Below, one piece after another: positions 26,102 to 36,188 of a DNA stretch of 64,000 bases; positions within the stretch are counted from its first letter, which is position 1, and each line of letters begins with the position of its first letter. The stretch comes from Chelativorans salis (lineage in GTDB: Bacteria > Pseudomonadota > Alphaproteobacteria > Rhizobiales > Rhizobiaceae), in contig NZ_JAOCZP010000002.1 of the NCBI RefSeq assembly GCF_025336525.1, positions 186,001 through 250,000 on the forward strand. Reading direction: 5' to 3'. The notes beneath the pieces were generated by a model, which ran no database searches, was not told where the DNA came from, and was given only the letters and a program-made list of their open reading frames with translations. Position numbers and translations under genes: made by a program.

Positions 26102-27436
26102 CTATCGGATGGCCTCATAGGCATGATTCCAGAAATCGACGTAAGTCTTTGGCGGCTCTGGAGAATCCATCATCCTCTGGCTGAAGAAGATGCCGATCAG
26201 CCCTGTTTCCGGGTCCGCATAGGCCGAGGTGCCCGACCCACCGTCCCAGCCGAAGCGGCCGGGCGTCAGCCACGGCATGGTCTTCTCAATCGCCACCGAC
26301 ATGCCGAGGCCCCAGCCGGCGCCGCCTTCCATCATGAAGATTTCGGCGTCGGAATGGCGCCGCTGCTCTTCAGTGAGCTGGTTCCTCGTCATCTCCGCCA
26401 CTGTGTCCGCCTGCAGGACACGGGTGCCGTCAAGCTCGCCGCCGTTCAGCATCATGCGGGCGAAGGCGAGATAATCGTCGACGGTGTAGACCAGACCTCC
26501 GGAGCCGGCCTGGAGCGGCGGCTGCTCGGTGAAATCGATGCCATCCTCAGGACCGTATTCCTTGAGCGTGCCGTCGCCGGCGGCGAAGTCCGGGCCGTAT
26601 TGCGGCGGCATGCGGTCCTGCTTTTCCGGAGGCACGAAGAAGCCGGTGTCCTTCATCCCGAGCGGCTCGAAAATCCACTCTGCCATGACCTCGCCAAGCC
26701 GCTTGCCCGTCGCCCGCTCGACCAGTATTCCGGCGACATCGAGCCCGTTGTTGTAGAGGAAGCGCTCGCCTGGCTGATAAGCGAGCGGTAGGGCGCCGAG
26801 CCGTTCCATATACTCGTTGGGCGTCAGCTTGGGCAGCACCCAGCTCGGCGCGATGCCGGCCTCGCGCATGGTCATCTGGATCGGGTATTTCTCGGGAAAG
26901 ACCGTAATGGCGCCGAGGCCGAAGGTTTGGGTGAGAAGGTGGCGAAGCGTCACCGGCCGCTCGGCCGGCACAGTATCGTCGATGTCGGCGTCGACGCTTT
27001 TCAGCACGCGGGGCTCGGCAAGCTCCGGCAGGAAGCGGCCCACTGGATCGTCGAGCCCGATCACGCCATCCTCCACCAGCTTCATGCAAGCGACCGCCGT
27101 TACCGGCTTGCCGATGGAGTAGCCGCGGAAGATCGTGTCGCGGGCCATAGGCCGGCCTCCACCGCCGAGCTCGAAAGTGCCGGCCGTCCCGACATGGGTC
27201 TCGCCGTGGCGGTGAAGCAGCCAGACGGCGCCGGGGATGTAGCCGTCGGCCACATGACCTTCCATCGCCGCCTGCAGTCTTTGGAGAGCTTCTGCCGAAA
27301 ATGCTGTGCCGGCCATTTCCGATCTTTTCTGCGTCCCGTCGCCGGCGGCGCGGGCGAGGCCCGCGACGCCGAGTGCCAGGCAAGCCGTGGCGCCCATCAG
27401 CAGCGAACGCCGGTGAATGCTACGGTGCATGTCCAT
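26102..27436 (-). CDS. Exported serine hydrolase (class C beta-lactamase/esterase family)
   Basis: 444 aa. The N-terminus MDMHRSIHRRSLLMGATAC looks like a Tat signal (RRSLLMG) ending near ARAA. The SXXK motif is SIGKP and the YXN motif is LYNNGLD; the C-terminal GRFGWDGGSGTSAYADP region supplies the HXG/GG-type segment. Typical members are esterases or peptidases rather than antibiotic-resistance enzymes. The start at 27436 has AGGA upstream; the longer frame overlaps the DUF899 gene. It follows DUF899 by 17 bp. Confidence 0.88.
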   Translation of the reverse strand: MDMHRSIHRRSLLMGATACLALGVAGLARAAGDGTQKRSEMAGTAFSAEALQRLQAAMEGHVADGYIPGAVWLLHRHGETHVGTAGTFELGGGGRPMARDTIFRGYSIGKPVTAVACMKLVEDGVIGLDDPVGRFLPELAEPRVLKSVDADIDDTVPAERPVTLRHLLTQTFGLGAITVFPEKYPIQMTMREAGIAPSWVLPKLTPNEYMERLGALPLAYQPGERFLYNNGLDVAGILVERATGKRLGEVMAEWIFEPLGMKDTGFFVPPEKQDRMPPQYGPDFAAGDGTLKEYGPEDGIDFTEQPPLQAGSGGLVYTVDDYLAFARMMLNGGELDGTRVLQADTVAEMTRNQLTEEQRRHSDAEIFMMEGGAGWGLGMSVAIEKTMPWLTPGRFGWDGGSGTSAYADPETGLIGIFFSQRMMDSPEPPKTYVDFWNHAYEAIR

Positions 27437-27453
27437 AGGTGCATGATCCTTTG

Positions 27454-28200
27454 TCAGTCGTCGAAGAAAGGCACGTTTTCGCGGGCGCTTTCCACCCGCC
27501 CTTTCGGCTCTTCCCACTCCTCCTGACGGCCGAGCGCGGTCAGGTCGAGCCAGTAGTAGGAACCGCCGACCATCTCCGCGCCCCTGCCGAATATCGAATA
27601 GGTGTGGAAGATGCTGTCGCCGACACGCAGGAAAAAGCTGCTACCCGGCGCCTCGGCCGGTGGCTCGCCGTCGAAATAATATCCGGTGCCGGCTTTCTCA
27701 TGCTCATCCTTGGTGCGGTAGTTGTAGATGGCATACCCGCGGCTTTCGTCCAGCGTCACGCCGAAATCGTAGTTGAAGTCGCTGCCGTAAGAGGAATACC
27801 AGGGGAAGCGCCAGCCTTTCTCCGCCTTGTAGCGCTCGATCTTGTCGATCGGCGCCCGCGAGACACAGGCATAGGAGGTGTCACGGTGGGCAAGGTGACG
27901 TAAAAGCCCGTCCGAGATCTCATCGGCCCCAGCCGTGCAGCCCGGGCAGCCCTTCTCCCAGCGCGGATCGAACATGAAATGGCCGATGATGAGCTGGCGC
28001 CGGCCCTCGAAAAGGTCGATCAGCCGCTTCTTGCCCTCCGGCCCATCAAAGACGTAGTCCTTCTCGATCTTCACCATCGGCAGGTGGCGGCGCTCTGCGC
28101 TCAATGCGTCGCGCGCCCGCGTCATTTCCTTTTCTTTCGCCAGCAGCGTCTTGCGGGCTTCCAGCCATTCCTCTCGCGAAACAACTTTTGGCAAGCTCAT
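27454..28200 (-). CDS. DUF899 thioredoxin-like protein
   Basis: 248 aa. The N-terminal SREEWLEARKTLLAKEKEMT and the thioredoxin-like core with HFMFDPRWEKGCPGCTAGAD are diagnostic of DUF899. The CPGC pair sits where thioredoxins have their redox Cys. Activity is unknown. Genes of this family often travel with AHSA1, DGPF and SnoaL genes, as here. Confidence 0.9.
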   Translation of the reverse strand: MSLPKVVSREEWLEARKTLLAKEKEMTRARDALSAERRHLPMVKIEKDYVFDGPEGKKRLIDLFEGRRQLIIGHFMFDPRWEKGCPGCTAGADEISDGLLRHLAHRDTSYACVSRAPIDKIERYKAEKGWRFPWYSSYGSDFNYDFGVTLDESRGYAIYNYRTKDEHEKAGTGYYFDGEPPAEAPGSSFFLRVGDSIFHTYSIFGRGAEMVGGSYYWLDLTALGRQEEWEEPKGRVESARENVPFFDD

Positions 28201-28240
28201 CTTCGGTTCCTCCGTGGTTCCAGGTTACGCGCCGGCTCCC

Positions 28241-28603
28241 TCACGAGGGCTGAAAAACCCCGTCGACATAGGCCGCGCCGAAATAGACATTGACGGCGCG
28301 GATGCGGTCGCCAGTGAAATCAAGCGTCTCGACGTTGCGGAATTCCTTCCCTTCCCGAGTGCGGCACTTGTACAAGACGAATACACGGTCGCCGTTCTCG
28401 ACAATTTGCTCTGGAGAAATTTCCGCCATGCGCTGGCCAGCCGGCCAGCAGCGCTCGAAGAAGGCCTCCTGGTCGATAGCGTCGTCATAAGGGCTGGTGA
28501 AGGTGAAATCCTCCGTCAGCATATCCTCGACAAACTTGCGGTCCTTCGTCCTGTGGGCGCCGAAATAGGCGCGGGCGATCTCAGGTCTGCTTTGTGTGGG
28601 CAT
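28241..28603 (-). CDS. SnoaL/NTF2-like small protein
   Basis: 120 aa, single NTF2-like cone fold by pattern: RAYFGAHRTKDRKFVEDML, then DFTFTSPYDDAIDQEAFFER and the final VYFGAAYVDG. These bind or transform small hydrophobic ligands; the substrate is unknown. It lies 40 bp before DUF899 and 89 bp after the first DHFR-like gene, all on the minus strand. Confidence 0.82.
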   Translation of the reverse strand: MPTQSRPEIARAYFGAHRTKDRKFVEDMLTEDFTFTSPYDDAIDQEAFFERCWPAGQRMAEISPEQIVENGDRVFVLYKCRTREGKEFRNVETLDFTGDRIRAVNVYFGAAYVDGVFQPS

Positions 28604-28692
28604 GTTGAAATCTCCACTTCGTTTCTCATGCGAAGGTTAGGCCCGCCTCGACAGGACGACGTGGGTCGCCTTTTCGGACGAAACACATAGGG

Positions 28693-29244
28693 CTATCCGC
28701 CCACCGCATAGGTCAGCACCACGCCGCTCGTCTTGAGCTGGCGCGTGCTTTCAAGACGCATCTTGACCTGCTGATCCTGCGGCTTGAACAGCGGGTTTCC
28801 CCCGCCCAGCACCACCGGCGCTATACAGATCCGGTATTCGTCGACGAGCCCGGCCTTGAAGAGGGAGCCGAGCAGGTCGGCACTGCCGAACACAAAGATG
28901 TCCTTGCCTTCCTCCGCCTTCAGCGCTCTGATCGCCTCCGCGGCCTCGCCCTTCAGGAGCCGGGTATTGTTCCACGTCGCTTCGTCGAGCGTGCGGCTCG
29001 CCACCGCCTTCTCGATCGAATTCATCATGTCGGCAGTCGCCCCGGTTTCCTTGCTCCAGTGGCTGGCCATGCCTTCATAGGTGCGCCGCCCGAAAAGCAG
29101 CGTGCCGATCTCCTCCCCCTGCTCGAGCGAGAACGCCTCCAGCTCGTCCCCCCAGACGGTCTCGTGGAAGCCGAGGTCCCAAGGGCTCCTGCCTTCGAAA
29201 TAGCCGTCGAGCGTCATCACGTTCCAAACCGCCAACCGTCTCAT
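28693..29244 (-). CDS. Dihydrofolate reductase-like (RibD C-terminal family) protein
   Basis: 183 aa. RibD_C/DHFR-fold signature: NVMTLDGYFEG at the start, LLFGRRTYEGMASHW, then DIFVFGSADLLGSLFKAGLVD. NADPH-dependent reduction is likely, with an unknown substrate. The ATG at 29244 with GGAG (AAAGGAGAAAAACG) is chosen over a long upstream frame. It lies 49 bp after the alpha/beta hydrolase and is one of two such reductases within 2 kb. Confidence 0.88.
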   Translation of the reverse strand: MRRLAVWNVMTLDGYFEGRSPWDLGFHETVWGDELEAFSLEQGEEIGTLLFGRRTYEGMASHWSKETGATADMMNSIEKAVASRTLDEATWNNTRLLKGEAAEAIRALKAEEGKDIFVFGSADLLGSLFKAGLVDEYRICIAPVVLGGGNPLFKPQDQQVKMRLESTRQLKTSGVVLTYAVGG

Positions 29245-29293
29245 CGTTTTTCTCCTTTGTCGGATATGACTTACTCTCTTTCTTTCTTTCTGG

Positions 29294-30142
29294 TCAGGCG
29301 GGATCGCCCGTATGTTCGACGATCGCGGCGACGATCCGATCCCAATGGCCCGGGTGCAGCTCGTGGCCACCGCTTTCGATCTGGACCAGCTTGGCGCCGT
29401 TGACCTCGGCGGCCAGCGTCGCGCCATGCTCGAACGGGAAAACCGGATCGGCCGTGCCGTGAATGACGAGAAGGGGCGGCTTCATCTCGCGCAGGCGGCC
29501 CTTCCATGTCTCGCCGACGTTGAAGAGGACGCTGTGATTGGTGGCGCTGAGATAGCCTCCGGCGCGGTCGAAATCCCGTTCGATGAAGGCTCTGGTCCCG
29601 GCTTCGTTGAACGGATGTGCCGTGCCTGCAGTCAGGCGCGCATCCTCGACCAGGTATGAGACCGCGTCTGCCCGGTCCGACCAGTCCGCCTCCACGCTCA
29701 TATGTTCCATCCAGGCCTCGCCGCTCGGAGGGAGGTGAGATGTGTCTACCCCGACCGGCGTGCTGCTCATCGTCGTCAGCGAAAGCACGCGCTCCGGGCG
29801 CTTCAGCGCGGCGGCCTGGCCGACCATGCCGCCGAGAGAGAAGCCGACAATATGGGCGGCGGAAATTCCGTAACCGTCGAGCACGCGGAAGACGTCGTTG
29901 ACCGCATCGTCGAAAGCGTATCCCGGCTGACCGGGCGGATATTTCGTCGAGAGACCGGTATCGCGCTGATCGTAGCGGATGACGAAGCGGCCGTGCGCGG
30001 CAAGGTGCTGGCAGAACGCCTCGGGCCACCATAGCATGGAGGCCATTCCGCCCATGATCAGAAGCACCGGTGGGTGCCCAGGATCGCCGAAAGCCTGGGT
30101 GGCGATCTCGACATCGTCGGATCTGACAACGCGCATGCTCAT
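29294..30142 (-). CDS. Alpha/beta hydrolase
   Basis: 282 aa. Oxyanion region LLIMGGMASMLWW, RYDQRDTGLS, nucleophile elbow VGFSLGGMVGQ (Ser), late Asp in HGTADPVFP and His in GGHELHP. It resembles DnrP/aclacinomycin-esterase-type hydrolases. The start at 30142 is one base after the stop of the second DHFR-like gene, which suggests translational coupling. The much longer upstream frame is that neighbour read out of frame. Confidence 0.88.
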   Translation of the reverse strand: MSMRVVRSDDVEIATQAFGDPGHPPVLLIMGGMASMLWWPEAFCQHLAAHGRFVIRYDQRDTGLSTKYPPGQPGYAFDDAVNDVFRVLDGYGISAAHIVGFSLGGMVGQAAALKRPERVLSLTTMSSTPVGVDTSHLPPSGEAWMEHMSVEADWSDRADAVSYLVEDARLTAGTAHPFNEAGTRAFIERDFDRAGGYLSATNHSVLFNVGETWKGRLREMKPPLLVIHGTADPVFPFEHGATLAAEVNGAKLVQIESGGHELHPGHWDRIVAAIVEHTGDPA

Positions 30143-30143
30143 T

Positions 30144-30695
30144 TCAGGCACTCCCTTTTGCGAGGCGAAAACGCATGTTGGTGATCTGTCCCGCCTCCGA
30201 AACCTCGGTCCTCTCCAGCCTGACCGGCTCCAGGCCCGTCCGGCTGAACAGGCGCACACCGTCGCCAAGCAGGATGGGCGCGACGTGGATAAGCACTTCG
30301 TCCACGAGCCCGGCCTCGACACATTGGCGCACCACCGACGCGCCGATGAGGAGCAGGTTCTTGCCTTCGGTCGCCGCCAGCCCGCGCGACACCGCCGCGC
30401 CGATGTCTTCCGAGACAAAGGTGAACTCCGGATCGTGCGATGGGTCCGGCGGATTGTGCGTGATGATGAATTGCGGACCGCTCCAGCGGCCGCCATAGAC
30501 CTTGCCGCCCTTGCTGATGCCCACGTCGTAAGTGCGTCGGCCGGCGAGCACGGCACCGGTGGTGCGGATCGCCTCGTCGGCCGCCGGGTTCGGCGCCTTG
30601 TACTCGAACACCCAGTCCACACGATCCTCCGGGTCGGCGATGAAGCCGTCCAGCGACATTGTCGCGTGCCAGAAAACCTTTCCTCGCGCTCCCAC
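30144..30695 (-). CDS. Second dihydrofolate reductase-like (RibD C-terminal family) protein
   Basis: 183 aa. HATMSLDGFIADPEDRVDWV, VLAGRRTYDVG, NLLLIGASVVRQCVEAGLVD and HVAPILLGDGVRLF are the family blocks. It shares the fold with the 28693-29244 product but little direct sequence, so the two are not a recent duplication. Divergent from the HxlR gene across a 99-bp gap with a palindromic operator-like repeat, so HxlR probably controls it. Confidence 0.88.
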   Translation of the reverse strand: MGARGKVFWHATMSLDGFIADPEDRVDWVFEYKAPNPAADEAIRTTGAVLAGRRTYDVGISKGGKVYGGRWSGPQFIITHNPPDPSHDPEFTFVSEDIGAAVSRGLAATEGKNLLLIGASVVRQCVEAGLVDEVLIHVAPILLGDGVRLFSRTGLEPVRLERTEVSEAGQITNMRFRLAKGSA

Positions 30696-30735
30696 GGCAG
30701 TCTCTCCTTGACTTCATCTAATTCCAATTGCATTT

Positions 30736-30783
30736 TGCAACTGGTTGCAGGTTATCAAACTGATCCTATATTGCAACCGGTTT
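30736..30783 (+). promoter_or_regulatory. Putative HxlR operator between divergent genes
   Basis: TGCAACTGGTTGCA at 30736-30749 is a perfect inverted repeat, and TGCAACCGGTT recurs at 30772-30782, 36 bp (over three helix turns) further on. Both sit in the gap between the divergent DHFR-like and HxlR genes. The recurrence of the same half-site suggests a dimeric regulator site. Confidence 0.5.
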
Positions 30784-30794
30784 TTTTGGAGACC

Positions 30795-31334
30795 GTGAAA
30801 TTGGCCGCTGAGAAGGAAGAAACCGCCCACCGCTCGGGCTGTCCCATCAACCTCACGCTGGAGGTTCTGGGGGACAAATGGTCGTTGATCATCGTGCGCG
30901 ACATGATGTTCGGGAACCGCCGCCATTTCCGTGAGCTATTGGCGCAGAACGAGGAGGGAATCGCCTCCAACATCCTGGCCGACCGGCTGCGGCGGCTCTT
31001 GGCCGAAGGCGTCATCTCCAAGGAGGATGATCCGAGCCATAAACAGAAGGCAATCTACAGCCTGACGGAGAAGGGCATCGAGCTTCTGCCGGTCTTTGCC
31101 ATGATCGGCGCCTGGGGGCGCAAGTGGCTCCCCGTCACCGAGGAATTGTCGATCCGTGCGCAATTATTGGAAGAGGGCGGCCCGGCGCTCTGGGAAGGGT
31201 TCATGGAGGAACTGCGCGAGGAGCATCTGGGCACCCCGCCTGCACGGCCAAGAGTCGGCCCCAGTGTGCGCGAGAGGCTATATGCGGCTTATATGGAGGT
31301 CATGGCGCGAGGCGCACCTCTCCCTCCCCCTTGA
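30795..31334 (+). CDS. HxlR-family winged-helix transcriptional regulator
   Basis: 179 aa. The core CPINLTLEVLGDKWSLIIVRDM, then RHFRELLAQNEEGIASNILADRL and the wing with SHKQKAIYSLTEKG, is typical HxlR. The GTG at 30795 has GGAG at 30788-30791; a long frame runs upstream but only by antisense of the neighbour. These regulators often sense aldehydes, quinones or redox state. The last residues, APLPPP, are encoded by an intergenic palindromic element that begins within the gene. Confidence 0.88.
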   Translation: MKLAAEKEETAHRSGCPINLTLEVLGDKWSLIIVRDMMFGNRRHFRELLAQNEEGIASNILADRLRRLLAEGVISKEDDPSHKQKAIYSLTEKGIELLPVFAMIGAWGRKWLPVTEELSIRAQLLEEGGPALWEGFMEELREEHLGTPPARPRVGPSVRERLYAAYMEVMARGAPLPPP

Positions 31335-31438
31335 GGGGAGGGTGGGCGGCCGCCGCAGACGACGGGACGGGTGGGGTCATCGCGTCCGTACTCAACGGCT
31401 CGTCTGCGCCTCGTCTCCCCTTCAAGGAGGCCGGCCTC
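31315..31438. repeat. Palindromic intergenic element, copy A
   Basis: It starts with a CTCCCTC...GAGGGGAGGGTGG palindrome (31319-31344), then has GACGGGAC and CCGTACTCAACG blocks shared with copy B at 53.7 kb, and an internal inverted pair GCAGACGA (31355-31362) / TCGTCTGC (31400-31407). The first 20 bp form the end of the hxlR reading frame. It resembles REP/RPE-type elements of rhizobia. Confidence 0.65.
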
Positions 31439-31439
31439 T

Positions 31440-31889
31440 TCACAAGTACCCCGTGACCTCCGGCGCCCTGTCCCAGGCGTCATGCCGCCCGTCCTCGTAG
31501 ATGATCGGCGCATTGGCCAGTTCCCCGGCGCTTGCGTCGTCGAGGCAGACGAGGTTGACGGCATAAAATGCCCCGCCCATCACATCGAAGTCGGCGCTGC
31601 CGAAAGGATGGACGCCGCAGTGCCTGCAGAAAACGTGCCTGATCATCCGCTCGCCGAAGCGGTATTCCATCAACGCGTCCTCGCCCTCGAGCAACTTGAA
31701 GTCCTCCGGCACGACGAACGCCTTCCAGAATCGCGTCTTAAAGCAAGACGAGCAGTTGCAGCGGAAGGTCGATGTCCACCAGACGCCCTCCCGCGCCGGC
31801 TCCGAGCGCTGGCCTTCCGGCGCCAGATCAAGCCGGCATTCGAAGCGCACGGCCCTGCAGTGGCAGCTTCCGTGATAGGTCTTCCTCAT
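31440..31889 (-). CDS. GFA-family (glutathione-dependent formaldehyde-activating-like) zinc protein
   Basis: 149 aa. Cys motifs of the Mss4-like zinc fold: GSCHCRAVRFEC, RCNCSSC and VFCRHCGVHPFG. Family members include S-hydroxymethylglutathione synthase homologues, but most have no shown activity. It overlaps the upstream AHSA1 gene by 4 bp (ATGA at 31886-31889), so the two are co-translated. Confidence 0.88.
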   Translation of the reverse strand: MRKTYHGSCHCRAVRFECRLDLAPEGQRSEPAREGVWWTSTFRCNCSSCFKTRFWKAFVVPEDFKLLEGEDALMEYRFGERMIRHVFCRHCGVHPFGSADFDVMGGAFYAVNLVCLDDASAGELANAPIIYEDGRHDAWDRAPEVTGYL

Positions 31890-32353
31890 CCCATCTCCTC
31901 CTTTTGCGCAGTGACATAGGCGCCAAGCCGGTCCATGCATTCCTCCCAGCCCTCCATATGGCTGTCGCGGCTTTCGGGGGTGGGGAAGGGTGTCTGGTGG
32001 AAGGTGAGCCGTGTCTTCTCTCCCATCTCTTCCAGCGTCACGGTAACCACCGTTTCCATGGCGTTCTCCTCCTCCCAGGTGAAGGTGAAGACGATGCGGT
32101 GAGGTTCGCTGATCTCGCGGTAAACCCCGTTCGCCCAGTAATCCTGTCCCTCGGGCGAGCGGATGCAGGTGCGCCACGCGCCGCCCTCGCGGAAGTCGGT
32201 CTTGACCGACGGCACGGAAAAATCCTTCGGCCCCCACCAGCGGGCAAGATGCTCCGGCGTGCTCCACACCCTGAAGACGAGGCTACACGGCGCCTCGAAG
32301 ACGCGGGTGATGGAAAGTGCGAGGTCTTGTGTGGCGGTGGTCGTCCGATTCAT
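31886..32353 (-). CDS. SRPBCC/AHSA1 domain protein 1
   Basis: 155 aa Bet v1-like fold: ITRVFEAPCSLVFRVWSTPE, HLARWWGPKDFSV, GAWRTCIRSPEG, then MEGWEECMDRLGAYV. These bind hydrophobic ligands and are usually coupled to ArsR regulators. It is followed by the coupled GFA gene; the next paralogue lies 105 bp upstream on the same strand. Confidence 0.88.
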   Translation of the reverse strand: MNRTTTATQDLALSITRVFEAPCSLVFRVWSTPEHLARWWGPKDFSVPSVKTDFREGGAWRTCIRSPEGQDYWANGVYREISEPHRIVFTFTWEEENAMETVVTVTLEEMGEKTRLTFHQTPFPTPESRDSHMEGWEECMDRLGAYVTAQKEEMG

Positions 32354-32458
32354 TGTCCTTCTCCCCGTCGGATGGAGCTGTGGGCGAAAGGTCGAGTCAT
32401 TCCGCGCGGTTGGCCGCGCTGGCTGACAATCCGATTCAGCAAAGCCTCAAGTGCCGCT

Positions 32459-32932
32459 TTAACCGGCGGCCATGGTCGGCAGATACGCGGCCAGATTGTC
32501 GAGCGTTTCGTTCCAGCCGCCCTCGTGGCCGTCGCGCGAGGCCTTGGAGGCGAAGAAGGCCTGGTGCAGCGTCAGCCGCGTCTTGCCACCTTCCTCCTTG
32601 AGCGTCACCGTCACCACCGTTTCGTGGCCCGGCTGGCCGTTCTCGTCATGCCAGGCGTGGGTGAAGACGAGACGCTCAGGCGCTATCTCGCGATAGGTGC
32701 CGCTCAGCCAGTGATCCTCGCCTTGCGGTGAGCGCATGCAGGTCTTGAACCAGCCGCCCGTGCGGATATCACCTTCGGAGTGGGGGACGGTGAAGCCGGT
32801 GGGGCAGCTCCAGCGGTTGAGGTGCTCCGCCTTCGTCCATGCCTCGAACACGAGCGCTGGCGGAGCATCGAAGAGGCGCGAGATGTAAAGTTCCGCATCG
32901 GACTGCCGGGCGGCGGCGAGTTCAGGCGTCAT
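32459..32932 (-). CDS. SRPBCC/AHSA1 domain protein 2
   Basis: 157 aa paralogue of the 31886-32353 product: ISRLFDAPPALVFEAWTKAE, HLNRWSCPTGFTV, GGWFKTCMRSPQG, GGWNETLDNLAAYL. It overlaps the ArsR gene by 11 bp (32922-32932), the common ArsR-AHSA1 pair in which the regulator controls its partner. It probably arose with the neighbour by an old tandem duplication. Confidence 0.9.
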   Translation of the reverse strand: MTPELAAARQSDAELYISRLFDAPPALVFEAWTKAEHLNRWSCPTGFTVPHSEGDIRTGGWFKTCMRSPQGEDHWLSGTYREIAPERLVFTHAWHDENGQPGHETVVTVTLKEEGGKTRLTLHQAFFASKASRDGHEGGWNETLDNLAAYLPTMAAG

Positions 32933-33266
32933 CGGATTTCTCCTTGTGCTGGATTTCCTTCAGGTAGCTGTCCAGGCGGTCGAGGCTTTCGTCCCAGAAG
33001 CGGCGGTAGCGCTCCACCCAGTCCGCCACGTCCTTGAGCGGCCCCGGTTCGAGCCGGCAGGGGCGGAACTGCGCGGCGCGTCCGCGCGAGATCAACCCCG
33101 CACCTTCCAGAACCTTGAGATGCTTCGAGATGGCCGGAAGCGACAGGTCGAAGGGCGCTGCAATCTCGTTCACCGTCGCCTCGCCCTCGCACAGCCGGGT
33201 GAGCATGGCGCGCCGCGTCGGGTCGGCCAGGGCGGCGAAAGCGGCGCTGAGGGGATCTGACTTCAT
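32922..33266 (-). CDS. ArsR-family winged-helix regulator
   Basis: 114 aa. N-terminal AAFAALADPTRRAMLTRL and HTH DLSLPAISKHLKVLEGAGLI are typical of the SRPBCC-linked ArsR branch. No Cys-rich metal site is present, so it is not a metal sensor of the SmtB kind. First gene of a minus-strand run (ArsR - AHSA1 - AHSA1 - GFA). It probably represses its own operon. Confidence 0.92.
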   Translation of the reverse strand: MKSDPLSAAFAALADPTRRAMLTRLCEGEATVNEIAAPFDLSLPAISKHLKVLEGAGLISRGRAAQFRPCRLEPGPLKDVADWVERYRRFWDESLDRLDSYLKEIQHKEKSDDA

Positions 33267-33286
33267 TTACTTTACCGTCAAGTTAA
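33267..33286. promoter_or_regulatory. Candidate ArsR operator
   Basis: TTACTTT-ACCGTC-AAGTTAA directly abuts the arsR start codon and is an imperfect inverted repeat (TTACTT against AAGTTAA). Position and dyad suit an autoregulatory site, but the match is weak and nothing confirms it. Confidence 0.3.
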
Positions 33287-33336
33287 TTAGCTTGTTGGTG
33301 AAATACAGAAAGGTACTCGCCCTGTCAAGCTGCCTC

Positions 33337-33365
33337 TTGCGTGGTTCCACCGCCTCGGCTATCAA
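33337..33365 (+). promoter_or_regulatory. Predicted promoter of the leuA leader
   Basis: -35 TTGCGT (33337-33342), 17-bp spacer, -10 TATCAA (33360-33365), then six bases to the leader ATG at 33372. The spacing is the same as at trpL (TTGCGC, 17, TATGGA, 6, ATG), so a leaderless transcript is predicted. Confidence 0.45.
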
Positions 33366-33371
33366 AAACCC

Positions 33372-33473
33372 ATGTTCAATATCGAGCGCACAAGCTATTT
33401 CTGCCGGTTCGCGTTCCGCGGCGCGGCCACGTATGCGCTCGTTTCCAGCCTGCTGCTTCTCGGCCTTATCGGC

Positions 33474-33491
<18 letters not shown>
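33372..33491 (+). CDS. Putative leuA leader peptide (leucine-rich, 39 aa)
   Basis: The ORF begins MFNIERTSYF and ends GLIGDRRVR; codons 23-32 read LVSSLLLLGL, with six Leu codons (four in a row, 33450-33461). No Shine-Dalgarno precedes the ATG. The stop (33489-33491) lies inside a stem-loop that can refold with a second hairpin, the layout of a ribosome-dependent attenuator for the leuA gene 127 bp downstream. Alternatively it is a real small membrane protein, since the Leu run could span a membrane, or a chance frame. Too short for normal gene calling. Confidence 0.5.
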
Positions 33492-36085
<2,594 letters not shown>

Positions 36086-36188
36086 AGCCGGTTTTCAACA
36101 GGCACGAAAGCAGAACGAATCAGGATGAATTTCCTTCCTGCCCGTGTTAACTGTGGATTAACTATAGTTTCTGGTCTGGAGGACCATC

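Noticed and set aside
32353-32459. Two AHSA1 genes as a recent exact duplication
   Set aside because: The proteins share only scattered family positions, so the duplication, if any, is old.
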